Source: Thiobacillus sp.
GTDB taxonomy: Bacteria > Pseudomonadota > Gammaproteobacteria > Burkholderiales > Thiobacillaceae
Direction of reading: 5' to 3'
NCBI GenBank assembly: GCA_021166845.1
Contig: JAJPEP010000097.1
Location: 1 to 64,000, forward strand
Length of the DNA stretch: 64,000 nt
In this document: piece after piece, positions 45,571-54,141 of the stretch
How the letters are laid out: each line of letters starts with the position of its first letter
How positions within the stretch are numbered: the stretch's first letter is position 1
Notes under the pieces: model-generated
Seen by the model: only the letters and a program-made list of their open reading frames with translations
What the model was told of the DNA's origin: nothing
Database searches by the model: none
Program-made: the position numbers and the translations under genes

Positions 45571-46980
45571 ATGACCAAGCAGCCATCAAAATCCGAACTG
45601 GCAGGACGCTTCGTCCAGTTGCTGGCTCTGGCAGCCGTCCTGTTGTCCGCAGGCTGCGCGCATTACCCGCCGAACATGCCGCTGGATCGGCATGACCCGG
45701 CCTATGGCTATCGTTTCACGAATCTCGCCAGCCCCGACAAGGCCGACGACATGCTGGTTGTCGTGACCTTCTCGGGCGGCGGCACCCGTGCCGCCGCCAT
45801 GGCCTATGGCGTCCTTGAGCACCTCGCCAACACTGAAGTCACCCGAAAAGGAAAGCCCAGGCGCCTGCTCGATGAAGTCGACATTATTTCCTCCGTGTCC
45901 GGCGGCAGTTTCACTTCCGCCTACTACGCCCTCTACGGCGACCGAATTTTCAGCGATTTCGAGAGCCGGTTTCTGAAACGGGATGTTCAGGGAGAACTCA
46001 CCCGCAAGATGCTCGCCCCGGTCAACCTGGCGCGCGCCTCGTCGCCGAAATTCGGCAGGATCGATCTGGTGGCCGAATATCTCGACGACGAGATTTTTCA
46101 TCATGGCGCCTATGGCGATCTGGTCACGCGGGGGCGGCGTCCCTTTGTGACGATCAATGCCAGCGATATGTCGCTGGGCACGCGTTTCGAATTCACCCAG
46201 GATCAGTTCGATCTGCTCTGCTCCGATCTTTCGTCGTTTCCTCTGGCGCGCGCCGTGGCGGCTTCCAGCGCTGTGCCCATCGTATTCAGCCCGCTTACCG
46301 TCCGGAACTACAGCGGCAAATGCGGCTACCAGGAACCCGCTGCGCAGCACGTTGGCGAAGAAAACCGCGGCGCATCGTCCCGGCAGGTCTACAAGGCCGC
46401 CGAGGTGCGCTCCTATCTCGATTCCGGAGCCAGGCCATACATTCACCTGCTGGATGGTGGAATCACCGACAATATCGGCCTGCGCGGGATGCTGGACCAG
46501 GTAGCTGCTCACGACAATCCCCTGAATCTCGCCCGCGCCATGCGACTCGAACGGTTTCACAAGGCGGTGCTGATCATCGTCAATGCCGAGACGGCCCCGG
46601 ATCTGTCTCTCGATCGCAGGGAGGAGGTGCCGACGGTCACCCAGGTATTCAGGGCCATCAAGGACATCCCCATCAACCGCTATTCGTTTGAAACCATCGA
46701 ACTCCTCAAGGCAAACTTCGAGGGCTGGGCCAGGCAGATGCGCAGCCAAAAATCCGGGGGGGAACAGGCCGATGGGGCGGAAGAAGAATTTGATTTCTAC
46801 CTGGTCGAAGTGACATTCGACGCGATCAAGGATCCTGCCGAGCGCAATTCATTTCGCAGGATCCCGACATCGTACACATTGTCCGCGGACACCGTGGACC
46901 GGTTGCGCGCGCTGGGGCCCAGATTGATCAAGGAGTCGAATGATTACCAAAGGTTGCTGCTTGATCTGCGGCGTAACTGA
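45571..46980 (+). CDS. Patatin-like phospholipase, lipoprotein
   Basis: A ~469-aa exported lipoprotein with a lipobox (LLSAGC). The patatin domain has the oxyanion loop VVTFSGGGTRAAAMAYG, the nucleophile Ser in IISSVSGGSFTSAYYA (GxSxG-type SVSGG) and the catalytic Asp in HLLDGGITDNIGLRGM. Members hydrolyse acyl esters of phospholipids. The C-terminal ~150 residues are a less conserved helical region. The start is either the ATG at 45571 (lipobox Cys at residue about 28) or that at 45532; neither has a clear ribosome-binding site. Confidence 0.92.
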   Translation: MTKQPSKSELAGRFVQLLALAAVLLSAGCAHYPPNMPLDRHDPAYGYRFTNLASPDKADDMLVVVTFSGGGTRAAAMAYGVLEHLANTEVTRKGKPRRLLDEVDIISSVSGGSFTSAYYALYGDRIFSDFESRFLKRDVQGELTRKMLAPVNLARASSPKFGRIDLVAEYLDDEIFHHGAYGDLVTRGRRPFVTINASDMSLGTRFEFTQDQFDLLCSDLSSFPLARAVAASSAVPIVFSPLTVRNYSGKCGYQEPAAQHVGEENRGASSRQVYKAAEVRSYLDSGARPYIHLLDGGITDNIGLRGMLDQVAAHDNPLNLARAMRLERFHKAVLIIVNAETAPDLSLDRREEVPTVTQVFRAIKDIPINRYSFETIELLKANFEGWARQMRSQKSGGEQADGAEEEFDFYLVEVTFDAIKDPAERNSFRRIPTSYTLSADTVDRLRALGPRLIKESNDYQRLLLDLRRN

Positions 46981-47110
46981 CAACTCGTCACCTCATGGAA
47001 ATGTGCCTGCGGCACGCGCAACGAAAAGCATTACCGGCCCGCCAGTGCCGTCATGGCATCCGCGCCCGGAGATTTTGAAATCACGTGAAACACGGACAAG
47101 GAAAACAGCG

Positions 47111-47740
47111 ATGAACGAACACAGACAACGACTGTCGGCGGAAGAGCGCCAGGAAGAAATCATCAAAGCCGCCGTGGAACTTGCCGGCGAGCAGGGCGTG
47201 GATGACGTGACGACGCAGGACATGGCAAACGCCGTGGGCATCACGCAGGGTGCGATTTTCCGCCATTTCCCCACCAAGGACATGATCTGGCTGGCGGTTG
47301 TCCACTGGGTGCGGGGGCGGCTGATGAGCGTGGTGGATACGGCGGCCGATCAGGGCAGCGATCCGCTCGATTCCCTGGAGAAGATGTTTTTCGCCCACCT
47401 GGGTTTCGTCGACAAGGTGCCGGCGATCCCCAAGCTGATATTTACCGATCAACTGCTGAAGAAAAACCCGAAGATCAAGGAACTGATTCGCAGCATTCTG
47501 GCGGATTACGAGGCCAAGGTGGCCGGTCTCATTACCCAGGCCAAGTCGCAGAACCTTGTTCGCCCGGATCTGGACGAACACGGCGCCGCCATCATGTTCA
47601 CCGGCATCATTCAAGGTCTGGTGATACGCGTTTCCATTATAGGAGCACGAAAATCACTGATTGCCGAGGGAAAGCTGGCTTTCCCCATTTTTCTTCACGG
47701 TATCGGCAGCGCGCGCATGTGCGGTGCGAAACAGGATTAA
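47111..47740 (+). CDS. TetR-family regulator, paralogue of the one at 25966
   Basis: A 209-aa regulator very like the exporter TetR: LAGEQGVDDVTTQDMANAVGI, TQGAIFRHFPTKDMIWLAVVHW, and the ligand domain with DEHGAAIMFTGIIQGLVIRVS. It precedes the small membrane-protein gene at 47894 by about 150 bp, the same pairing as the HTH-less TetR-like gene and its membrane protein at 34.0-35.1 kb. The exporter operator sequence is not seen upstream. Confidence 0.9.
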   Translation: MNEHRQRLSAEERQEEIIKAAVELAGEQGVDDVTTQDMANAVGITQGAIFRHFPTKDMIWLAVVHWVRGRLMSVVDTAADQGSDPLDSLEKMFFAHLGFVDKVPAIPKLIFTDQLLKKNPKIKELIRSILADYEAKVAGLITQAKSQNLVRPDLDEHGAAIMFTGIIQGLVIRVSIIGARKSLIAEGKLAFPIFLHGIGSARMCGAKQD

Positions 47741-47893
47741 ACGTCTGGGATTTCCAGCCGGTGAAATCGATGCGGACCGTGAAGCCCGCAGGGGGCGGCC
47801 CGAAGTTGCTCCGGGGTAAAATCAACGGCAAGGTGCGTCCGACAGGCATTTTCTCAAACCGGATCCAGAATAACTGCAATCACATCAATAAAT

Positions 47894-48298
47894 ATGCCAT
47901 CGCATACACCACGCGGCGTCTCGATCTGGGTGATTTCCCTCATCGCAATCGGGTTCGGCCTGCTGACCATCAAGGAAGGCGGCACGATCCTGTTCGGCGA
48001 CGCGGCAGCGCGCGCCGCGGCCGGGAATTACGTGCCGTTCGTGCTGTGGTTCAACTTTTTGGCGGGCTTCGCCTATGTCATCGCCGGCATCGGGCTGTGG
48101 CGGCAGCAGCGCTGGGCCGCGTGGCTGACCGTTGCCATAGCCGCGGCGACGGCGCTCGCGTTCGCGGCCTTCGGCGCGCACATTTTTTCCGCTGGCGCCT
48201 ACGAGCAGCGCACGGTGATCGCCATGAGCCTGCGCACGCTGGTGTGGGCGGCGATCGCAGGACTTGCCTTCCGCAGACTGTTGCGAAACCCGGTGTGA
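47894..48298 (+). CDS. Small four-helix membrane protein, paralogue of 34650-35078
   Basis: A 134-aa inner-membrane protein, closely alike to the copy at 34.65 kb over its whole length (shared KEGGTILFGDAAA, AAGNYVPFVLWFNFLAGFAYV, RTVIAMSLRTLVW). Four hydrophobic segments. Function unknown. It starts 153 bp after the TetR stop and ends 4 bp before the beta-CASP gene, so it may be co-transcribed with that gene. Confidence 0.85.
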   Translation: MPSHTPRGVSIWVISLIAIGFGLLTIKEGGTILFGDAAARAAAGNYVPFVLWFNFLAGFAYVIAGIGLWRQQRWAAWLTVAIAAATALAFAAFGAHIFSAGAYEQRTVIAMSLRTLVWAAIAGLAFRRLLRNPV

Positions 48299-48302
48299 CA
48301 TC

Positions 48303-49733
48303 ATGAAACTGACTTTTCTCGGCGCGGCGCGCGAAGTGACTGGCTCCAGCTATCTGGTGGAGGCCGACGGCGTGCGCTTCCTGGTCGATTGCGGCATGTT
48401 CCAGGGCGGCCGCGAGACGCGTGCCAAGAACCAGCGCGCCTTTGCCTTCGATCCGCGCACGATCGATTTCGTCATCCTCACCCACGCCCACATCGACCAT
48501 TCCGGCCTGCTGCCGCGCCTGGTCGCACTCGGCTTCAAGGGCAGGATCCACACGACCCGCGCCACCTGCGACCTGCTTGCGGTGATGCTGCCGGACTCCG
48601 CGCACATCCAGGAAAAGGAAGCCGAGTACGCCAACCTCAACCGCTTCCGCAAGGACATGGACCGACGCGACAAGAAATCCGGCTTACCGCCGCGCGACAT
48701 TGCGCCGTTGTACACGGTGGCGCAGGCGCATGCCTCGCTGAAACAACTGAATCCGGTCGACTACGACCTGGAAATCGCGCCGCACCCGCAGGTACGCTGC
48801 ACCTTCCGCGATGCCGGCCACATCCTCGGCTCGGCGATCGTCGAGGTGTGGGTGGGCGAAGGCGAGCGTCGCCGCAAGATCGTTTTTTCCGGCGACCTCG
48901 GACAGCCCGCGCGACCGCTGCTGCAGGACCCCACGCACATCCACGACGCCGACTACATGGTGGTCGAATCGACCTACGGCAACCGCGACCACAAGAGCAT
49001 GGAAGCGACCCAGGACGAACTGGTTGAGGCGATCAACGACACCATCGAAAGAAAGGGCGGCAACGTCATCATTCCCGCCTTCGCGGTGGGCCGCACCCAG
49101 GACATGCTCTACCTGCTGGCCGACCTCACCCGGCAGGGCCGCATTCCCAAGCTGACGGTGTTCGTCGATTCGCCGATGGCCACCGCCGCCACCGAAATCA
49201 CCTACCGGCACATGGCGCTGCTCGATGACGAGACCCATGAACTGATGGGTCGCCACGGCGGTGCGGCGCATTTCCGCAAGCTCGATTTCGTCGAGGACGT
49301 CGAAGAGTCGAAATCGCTCGACCGCATCAAGGGCGGCGCCGTGATCATTTCGGCCAGCGGCATGTGCGAAGCCGGGCGCATCAAGTTCCACCTGCGCGCC
49401 AACCTGCCGCGTCGTGAATCGACCATCCTCATCACCGGCTTCCAGGCCGCCGGCACCTTCGGCCGCCGCCTGGTCGACGGCGCCAAACGCGTTCGCCTCC
49501 TGGGCGAGGACATCCCGGTGCGCGCCGACCTCTACACGCTGGGCGGACTGTCGGCACATGCCGACCGCGCGGCGCTGCTCGCCTGGCTGGGGCACTTCCG
49601 CAGCAAGCCGCGCCAGGTTTTCGTGGTGCACGGCGAGGAAACGGTGGCGACCGGGTTCGCCGCCGACCTGCACAAACAGTTCGGTTGGGACGCGATGGCG
49701 CCGGAGCCCGGCCTCAGCGTCACCCTGGACTAG
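48303..49733 (+). CDS. Metallo-beta-lactamase/beta-CASP ribonuclease-like protein
   Basis: A 476-aa protein of the MBL-fold mRNA 3'-end processing family (CPSF73/YSH1-like). Zinc motifs: VILTHAHIDHSGLLPRL (HxHxDH), FRDAGHILGSA, VFSGDLGQPARPLL; the beta-CASP and RMMBL parts follow with PAFAVGRTQDMLYLLADL, SPMATAATEITYRHM, ISASGMCEAGRIKFHL and TLGGLSAHADRAALLAWLGHF. Such proteins act as RNases in the cytoplasm; the bacterial role is poorly defined. It starts 4 bp after the membrane-protein gene and 13 bp before the OMPLA gene. Confidence 0.93.
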   Translation: MKLTFLGAAREVTGSSYLVEADGVRFLVDCGMFQGGRETRAKNQRAFAFDPRTIDFVILTHAHIDHSGLLPRLVALGFKGRIHTTRATCDLLAVMLPDSAHIQEKEAEYANLNRFRKDMDRRDKKSGLPPRDIAPLYTVAQAHASLKQLNPVDYDLEIAPHPQVRCTFRDAGHILGSAIVEVWVGEGERRRKIVFSGDLGQPARPLLQDPTHIHDADYMVVESTYGNRDHKSMEATQDELVEAINDTIERKGGNVIIPAFAVGRTQDMLYLLADLTRQGRIPKLTVFVDSPMATAATEITYRHMALLDDETHELMGRHGGAAHFRKLDFVEDVEESKSLDRIKGGAVIISASGMCEAGRIKFHLRANLPRRESTILITGFQAAGTFGRRLVDGAKRVRLLGEDIPVRADLYTLGGLSAHADRAALLAWLGHFRSKPRQVFVVHGEETVATGFAADLHKQFGWDAMAPEPGLSVTLD

Positions 49734-49746
49734 TTAGCAGACAGCA

Positions 49747-50814
49747 ATGGCTAACAGATACGATATGTCCGGACGCATCCTGCTGGCCCTGCTGGGCGCC
49801 GGCCTGCTGGGCCATGCGCAGGCCGCCTCGATCGTCGAATGGGAAGGCTGCAGTTCGATTACGGCGGATGTCGATCGCCTCGCGTGCTACGACCGCGTGT
49901 CCGGACGCTCGCAACCCGAAGCCGGCCCCGTCCCCGCCGGCGACACCATTGTCATGGAGCCCGCGCCGCCACCCGTCGCAGCAGCCCCCGCGCCGGAAGA
50001 ACCGCAGCTGCTGTCGGCGCTGTCGCGCCACTGGGAGCTCGACGACGAAGCCAAGCAGGGCGCTTTCCTGTTCAGGCCGCACCGCCCGAATTATTTCCTG
50101 CCGATCAAATACAGCAACTCGCCCAACAACACCCCCTTCCAGGGCACGCTTATCCAGCCCGACCTGGGGCTCGACAAACTCGAGACCGAACTGCAGCTGA
50201 GCTTCAAGGTCAAGGGAATGGAAGGCGTGTTCGGTCACGACAACGCCGACCTGTGGTTCGGCTACACCATCACCTCGTTCTGGCAGGCCTACAACGACAC
50301 CATTTCCTCGCCGTTTCGCGAGACCAACTACGAGCCGGAAATGATCCTGGCGTACCGCACGGATTACGAGATTGCCGGTTTTCGCGGCCGCTTCATCAAC
50401 CTGGGAATGGTGCACCAGTCGAACGGCCGCAGCGAAGAGCTGTCGCGCAGCTGGAACCGGGTTTACGCGCAGTTCGGGTTCGAGCGCGACAATCTGGCGC
50501 TGCTGATCCGCCCCTGGTATCGCATCCCCGAGGGCGCCGATGACGACGACAACCCCGACATCGAGGACTACCTGGGGCACGGCGACCTGCAGCTGGTTTA
50601 TCGCAAGGGCCGCAACGCCTACTCGCTGCTGCTGCGCAACAACTTCAAGTCCCCGGATAACCGCGGCGCAGTAAAGCTCAACTGGAGCTTTCCTCTTTAC
50701 GGGCGGCTGAAGGGCTACGTGCAGTATTTCAGCGGCTACGGCGAATCGCTGATCGACTACAACCACAGCCAGCAGTCATTCGGCCTCGGCGTCAGCCTGA
50801 CCGAGGGCATGTAG
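49747..50814 (+). CDS. pldA: Outer-membrane phospholipase A1 (OMPLA)
   Basis: A 355-aa exported barrel enzyme that hydrolyses phospholipids misplaced in the outer leaflet. The signal peptide is RILLALLGAGLLGHAQA. An extra ~100-residue N-terminal part has a Pro/Ala linker. The barrel contains the catalytic H-x-S in LGMVHQSNGRS and the family segments PNYFLPIKYSNSPNN, DLWFGYTITSFWQAYN and YGESLIDYNHSQQSFGLGVS. Length fits betaproteobacterial PldA. It stands 4.2 kb from the patatin-like lipoprotein gene. Confidence 0.95.
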   Translation: MANRYDMSGRILLALLGAGLLGHAQAASIVEWEGCSSITADVDRLACYDRVSGRSQPEAGPVPAGDTIVMEPAPPPVAAAPAPEEPQLLSALSRHWELDDEAKQGAFLFRPHRPNYFLPIKYSNSPNNTPFQGTLIQPDLGLDKLETELQLSFKVKGMEGVFGHDNADLWFGYTITSFWQAYNDTISSPFRETNYEPEMILAYRTDYEIAGFRGRFINLGMVHQSNGRSEELSRSWNRVYAQFGFERDNLALLIRPWYRIPEGADDDDNPDIEDYLGHGDLQLVYRKGRNAYSLLLRNNFKSPDNRGAVKLNWSFPLYGRLKGYVQYFSGYGESLIDYNHSQQSFGLGVSLTEGM

Positions 50815-50974
50815 GCCACGTTTATTGGGTTTCCGGAGTTCAGTGTGGAAACTGCCACTCGTGCTTCCCGCTTGGTCAAACTGCATGATGTTGAAAGCGG
50901 ATGTTAATAACCGCATTGACCTGTTGCAGGCATACGAACCTCGGCCTGACCTACGTCTGAAATCAGCGGTAGAG

Positions 50975-50998
50975 CCGCCATCCAAATATTGGAGGCGG
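50975..50998. repeat. Imperfect hairpin between convergent pldA and mocR
   Basis: CCGCC-at-CCAA...TTGG-a-GGCGG forms a 9-bp interrupted stem with no clear T-run. It may be a weak terminator for either convergent gene. Confidence 0.35.
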
Positions 50999-51019
50999 AT
51001 GCCGGGTCATCGGCCCCCA

Positions 51020-52426
51020 TCACCCCACCAACCCCGCCAGCTTCACCAGCGCCCGTTCCAGCCTGTCGTCCCACACCCGCGCGCACGACAGGCGGATGAA
51101 GTTGCGAAATTTTCCGCGCGCTGAAAACAGGGGCCCCGGGGCGATGCTCACGCCCTGCTTCAGCGCGCGGCGGGCGAGTTCGAAGCTGTCGACCTTGCCG
51201 GGCAGTTCCACCCACAGCACGAAGCCGCCCAGCGGTTGCGATATGCGCGTGCCTTCGGGGAAATATTTCATGACGGCATCGCCCATGCGTGCGACGGCGC
51301 TGGCGTATTTGCCGCGCACTTCGCGCAGGTAGCGTTCGTAGCGTCCGCTTTCCAGCAGGTCGGCCACGGCCAGCTGGGGCGCGGTGGGGCTGGCGATGCT
51401 GCTCACGTATTTGAGGTATTCGATGCGTTCGCGGTGTTTTCCGGCGGCTATCCAGCCCACGCGCAGGCCGGGTGCCAGGGTTTTGGAAAATGAGCTGCAG
51501 TGGATGATATCGGCGCGCGGGGCCAGGGCCATGCAGGTGGTGGGCCGACGGTGGTCAAATCCCAGGTCGCCGTAGACGTCGTCTTCGATGAGGGGGATGC
51601 CGTGCTTGCCCAAGAGGCTGACGAGGGCGCGCTTGTTGGCGTCGGGCATCAGAAAGCCGAGCGGGTTGCTGTAGTTGGGCACGACAACGCAGGCTTTCAC
51701 CGACCAGCGCTCCAGGGCAAAGCCCAGCGCATCCAGCGCCATGCCTTCGCGCGGGTGCGAGGGAATTTCCAGCGCTTCCAGTCCCAGTGATTCCATCACG
51801 TGCAGCAGGCCGTAGAAGGCGGGCGATTCCACTGCGACGACGTCGCCGGGCCGGGTAACGGCGCGCAGGGCCAGGCTCAGGGCTTCCTGGCAGCCGGTGG
51901 TGATGACTATGTCATCGGGCGGGATGCGGCCGCCTGATTCGCTCATGCGGCGAGCAATCTGCTGGCGCAGTTCGGGTGCGCCGGGCGGCATCATGTAGCC
52001 GGCCGAGCGGGTGCGTTGCAGACGCGCCACTTGGGCCAGGGCGCGCGCCACGGCCTGGGTGGGCAGGTAGTCGGGATCGGGCACGGCGGCACCCAGCTGA
52101 ACGATGTGTGTGTCGTTGGACGCCTTGATGAGCGCCATGGCCATGTCCTGTCCGCTCACCAGTCTCGGCCGCAGGGCGGCGAGCCTGCGTTGGGGTTCGA
52201 TGGTGTGCAGAGGGAGGCGCGCACGAACGTAGAAGCCGGAACGGGCGCGTGCCTCGATGTGGCCTTCGTATTCCAGCTTGCGGTAAGCCGCCACCACGGT
52301 GGCCACGCTCACGCCGCGCTGGCGCGCCACGCTGCGCACTCCGGGCAGGCGGGTTCCAGGTGCGTAGTGGCCTTCGGTAATGCGTTGCGCCAGTTCGGCG
52401 GCGACGTTCTGGTAAAGCGGCGTCAT
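51020..52426 (-). CDS. MocR-type (GntR-HTH + aminotransferase) regulator
   Basis: A 468-aa transcription factor: N-terminal GntR winged helix (LAQRITEGHYAPGTRLPGVRSVARQRGVS, TVVAAYRKLEYEGHIEARARSGFYV), then a class I aminotransferase-like domain that binds PLP (IVITTGCQEALSLALRAV; VPNYSNPLGFLMP; Schiff-base Lys in HCSSFSKTLAPGLRVGW). The ATG at 52426 follows AGGA. It is divergent from a SnoaL-like and a LysE-type gene, the common arrangement for control of an amino-acid exporter. Repeated ATCTGTAC sites lie in the shared promoter region. Confidence 0.94.
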   Translation of the reverse strand: MTPLYQNVAAELAQRITEGHYAPGTRLPGVRSVARQRGVSVATVVAAYRKLEYEGHIEARARSGFYVRARLPLHTIEPQRRLAALRPRLVSGQDMAMALIKASNDTHIVQLGAAVPDPDYLPTQAVARALAQVARLQRTRSAGYMMPPGAPELRQQIARRMSESGGRIPPDDIVITTGCQEALSLALRAVTRPGDVVAVESPAFYGLLHVMESLGLEALEIPSHPREGMALDALGFALERWSVKACVVVPNYSNPLGFLMPDANKRALVSLLGKHGIPLIEDDVYGDLGFDHRRPTTCMALAPRADIIHCSSFSKTLAPGLRVGWIAAGKHRERIEYLKYVSSIASPTAPQLAVADLLESGRYERYLREVRGKYASAVARMGDAVMKYFPEGTRISQPLGGFVLWVELPGKVDSFELARRALKQGVSIAPGPLFSARGKFRNFIRLSCARVWDDRLERALVKLAGLVG

Positions 52427-52465
52427 AGCGGTTCCTGTCGATACAGTCGGTGCGATTTTTGAGCG

Positions 52466-52526
52466 GTACAGATTTCCACTTGCCAAATCTGTACTGTATC
52501 AATTTATCAATTCTGGATCTGTACTG
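52466..52526. promoter_or_regulatory. Three ATCTGTAC repeats, candidate MocR operators
   Basis: ATCTGTAC occurs at 52487-52494 and 52517-52524 as direct repeats exactly 30 bp apart (with ATCTGTACTG identical) and inverted as GTACAGAT at 52466-52473. MocR/PdxR proteins are known to bind combinations of direct and inverted repeats in divergent promoters. Confidence 0.65.
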
Positions 52527-52600
52527 ATAGCACTGCGATGACTACAGTGGCAAAAGGAAGCCCCCTTCCCGATGTTATTGCCATCCAGACAGGAGCGCCC

Positions 52601-52975
52601 ATGCCGAACCCGATACCCGACGCCGCCCGTGCCTTTGCCCAAGACTGGATCGCCGCCTGGAATGCGCGCGATCTCGATGCGGTGCTTGCGCACTACAGCG
52701 AAGACTGCACGTTCGCTTCGCCTTTTGTAGCCCACTTCGCAGACGAGCCCGGCGGTAGGCTTGCAGGCAAGACCAGTCTGCGGGCCTACTGGGCGGCTGC
52801 GCTGGCCGCCCTGCCTGCATTGCGTTCCGAACTGGTCGACGTACTGACGGACGTGGGCTGCATCACGATTCTGTATCGCGGCCGCCGTGGACTGACGGCG
52901 GAGGTGTTCGAGCTTGGCGCGGGCGGCAAGGTAGTGCACGGACTCGCGCTTTACGCACAGGCGGCGCAATCATGA
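52601..52975 (+). CDS. SnoaL/NTF2-like small protein
   Basis: A 124-aa protein with the NTF2-like fold pattern: FAQDWIAAWNARDLDAVLAHYSEDCTF at the N-terminus, GKTSLRAYWAAALAALP, and a beta-rich C-terminus (CITILYRGRRGLTAEVFEL). Such proteins bind small ligands or act as simple enzymes; function here is open. I prefer the ATG at 52601 (AGGAG upstream) over 52538. It overlaps the LysE gene by 4 bp and is divergent from mocR. Confidence 0.82.
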   Translation: MPNPIPDAARAFAQDWIAAWNARDLDAVLAHYSEDCTFASPFVAHFADEPGGRLAGKTSLRAYWAAALAALPALRSELVDVLTDVGCITILYRGRRGLTAEVFELGAGGKVVHGLALYAQAAQS

Positions 52976-53598
52976 AAACCACGCTGACCACATCCCTGGA
53001 CGCGCCGCTTGCCAGCGGCTCGCTGGTTGCCCTGGTTGCCTACACTGTGGCGATGTCTGTCACGCCTGGACCGAACACGCTGCTGGTGCTCTCGTCCAGC
53101 ATGAAATTCGGCCTGTACCGCAGCGGCTGGCATCTGCTCGGGATATTGTGGGGCATTTATCTCATGATCTGTCTCGCAGGCGTGATTCTGGGTGGACTGT
53201 ACGCTGCTGCGCCTGGCGTACAGGCTGTGCTCCGGTATGCCGCCGGGTTCTACATGTTGTGGCTGGCTGCGCGACTCTGGCGCGACGGCGCACCGCCCGT
53301 GGTGCAGGTATTGCGCCCACTCCGTTTTGGCGAGGCGGTGCTGCTCCAGCTGGGTAGTCCCAATGGCTGGCTGCTGGCCATTGCGATGATTGCAGGCTTT
53401 GTGCCCGCAGGCGGGCAGTATCTCGAACGCATGCTGACAGCGGCGCTGGTGTTCTGCCTGGCAAGCATACCGGGGCTCGTTCTGTGGGCAACCCGCGGGG
53501 CCATGCTGCAGAGCGGGATGCACAACCGCTCGTCCCAGCGCCTGCGGCGCTGCATGGCAGCGATTACGGCTGCCACGGCCCTGTTGTTCTGGACATGA
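52972..53598 (+). CDS. LysE/RhtB-family amino-acid exporter
   Basis: A 208-aa inner-membrane exporter with about six helices. The family start VAMSVTPGPNTLLVLSSSMKFGL and GSPNGWLLAIAMIAGFVPAG are diagnostic. It is coupled to the SnoaL-like gene by an ATGA overlap. The MocR regulator next to it probably senses an amino acid or PLP state and controls export. Confidence 0.92.
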   Translation: MKTTLTTSLDAPLASGSLVALVAYTVAMSVTPGPNTLLVLSSSMKFGLYRSGWHLLGILWGIYLMICLAGVILGGLYAAAPGVQAVLRYAAGFYMLWLAARLWRDGAPPVVQVLRPLRFGEAVLLQLGSPNGWLLAIAMIAGFVPAGGQYLERMLTAALVFCLASIPGLVLWATRGAMLQSGMHNRSSQRLRRCMAAITAATALLFWT

Positions 53599-53714
53599 AC
53601 ACAGCTGCGCGCCGGGATGCAGAAGCTTACGAGTAAAGCGCTGGGGTCACCCATTAGCTCCCTCCGTCAATAGGGGCGAACAAAAATCTGCGCCGACAGG
53701 CGCATTCGTTTTTA

Positions 53715-54106
53715 CTGCTTTTCCCGTACCAACCGCGAAGCGGCACACTTGAGCGGCTGCGTACCTCAGATCCTCCATGGACGGGTCAAGAAGCATGAGA
53801 TCGACACCGGTCTGCGCGCTGGCGTGACCAGCGAGGAACGCGAGCGTATCAAGGGGCTGGAGAGCGAAGTCAAGGAACTGAGCCGCGCCAACGAGATATT
53901 GAAACTGGCCAGCGCGTTTTTCGCCCAGGCGGAGCTCAACCGCCACACCAAGAAGTAATGGCCTTCATCGACGGCGCCGGGCCATCTTCGGGGTCGAGCC
54001 AATCTGCAAAGCATTGCAGATTGCCCCGTCGGGCTATCACCTTTATGCGACGCGACAGAAGAGCCCAGCGCTGCGCAGTGCACGCGCCCAGCGAGACGAC
54101 GCCTGA
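53715..54106 (+). mobile_element. Degraded IS3-family transposase remnant (OrfA end and OrfB start)
   Basis: The plus strand encodes the C-terminal part of IS3-type OrfA ([43 protein letters not shown]). At its stop (TAATG) begins OrfB: MAFID, then after a frameshift RAIFGVEPICKALQIAPSGY, HLYATRQKSPALRSARAQRDD. OrfA lacks its N-terminus, OrfB ends after about 45 codons, and no terminal inverted repeats are visible. It is an inactive relic between lysE and a lysR gene. Confidence 0.88.
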
Positions 54107-54141
54107 CGCAGCACATCCCCTTGGGCATGGCAATGCCAAGT

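Noticed and set aside
53681-53712. Hairpin TGCGCC-GACA-GGCGCA followed by TTCGTTTTT as a lysE terminator
   Set aside because: The stem is only 6 bp and the T-run is offset by other bases; too weak to list as a feature.
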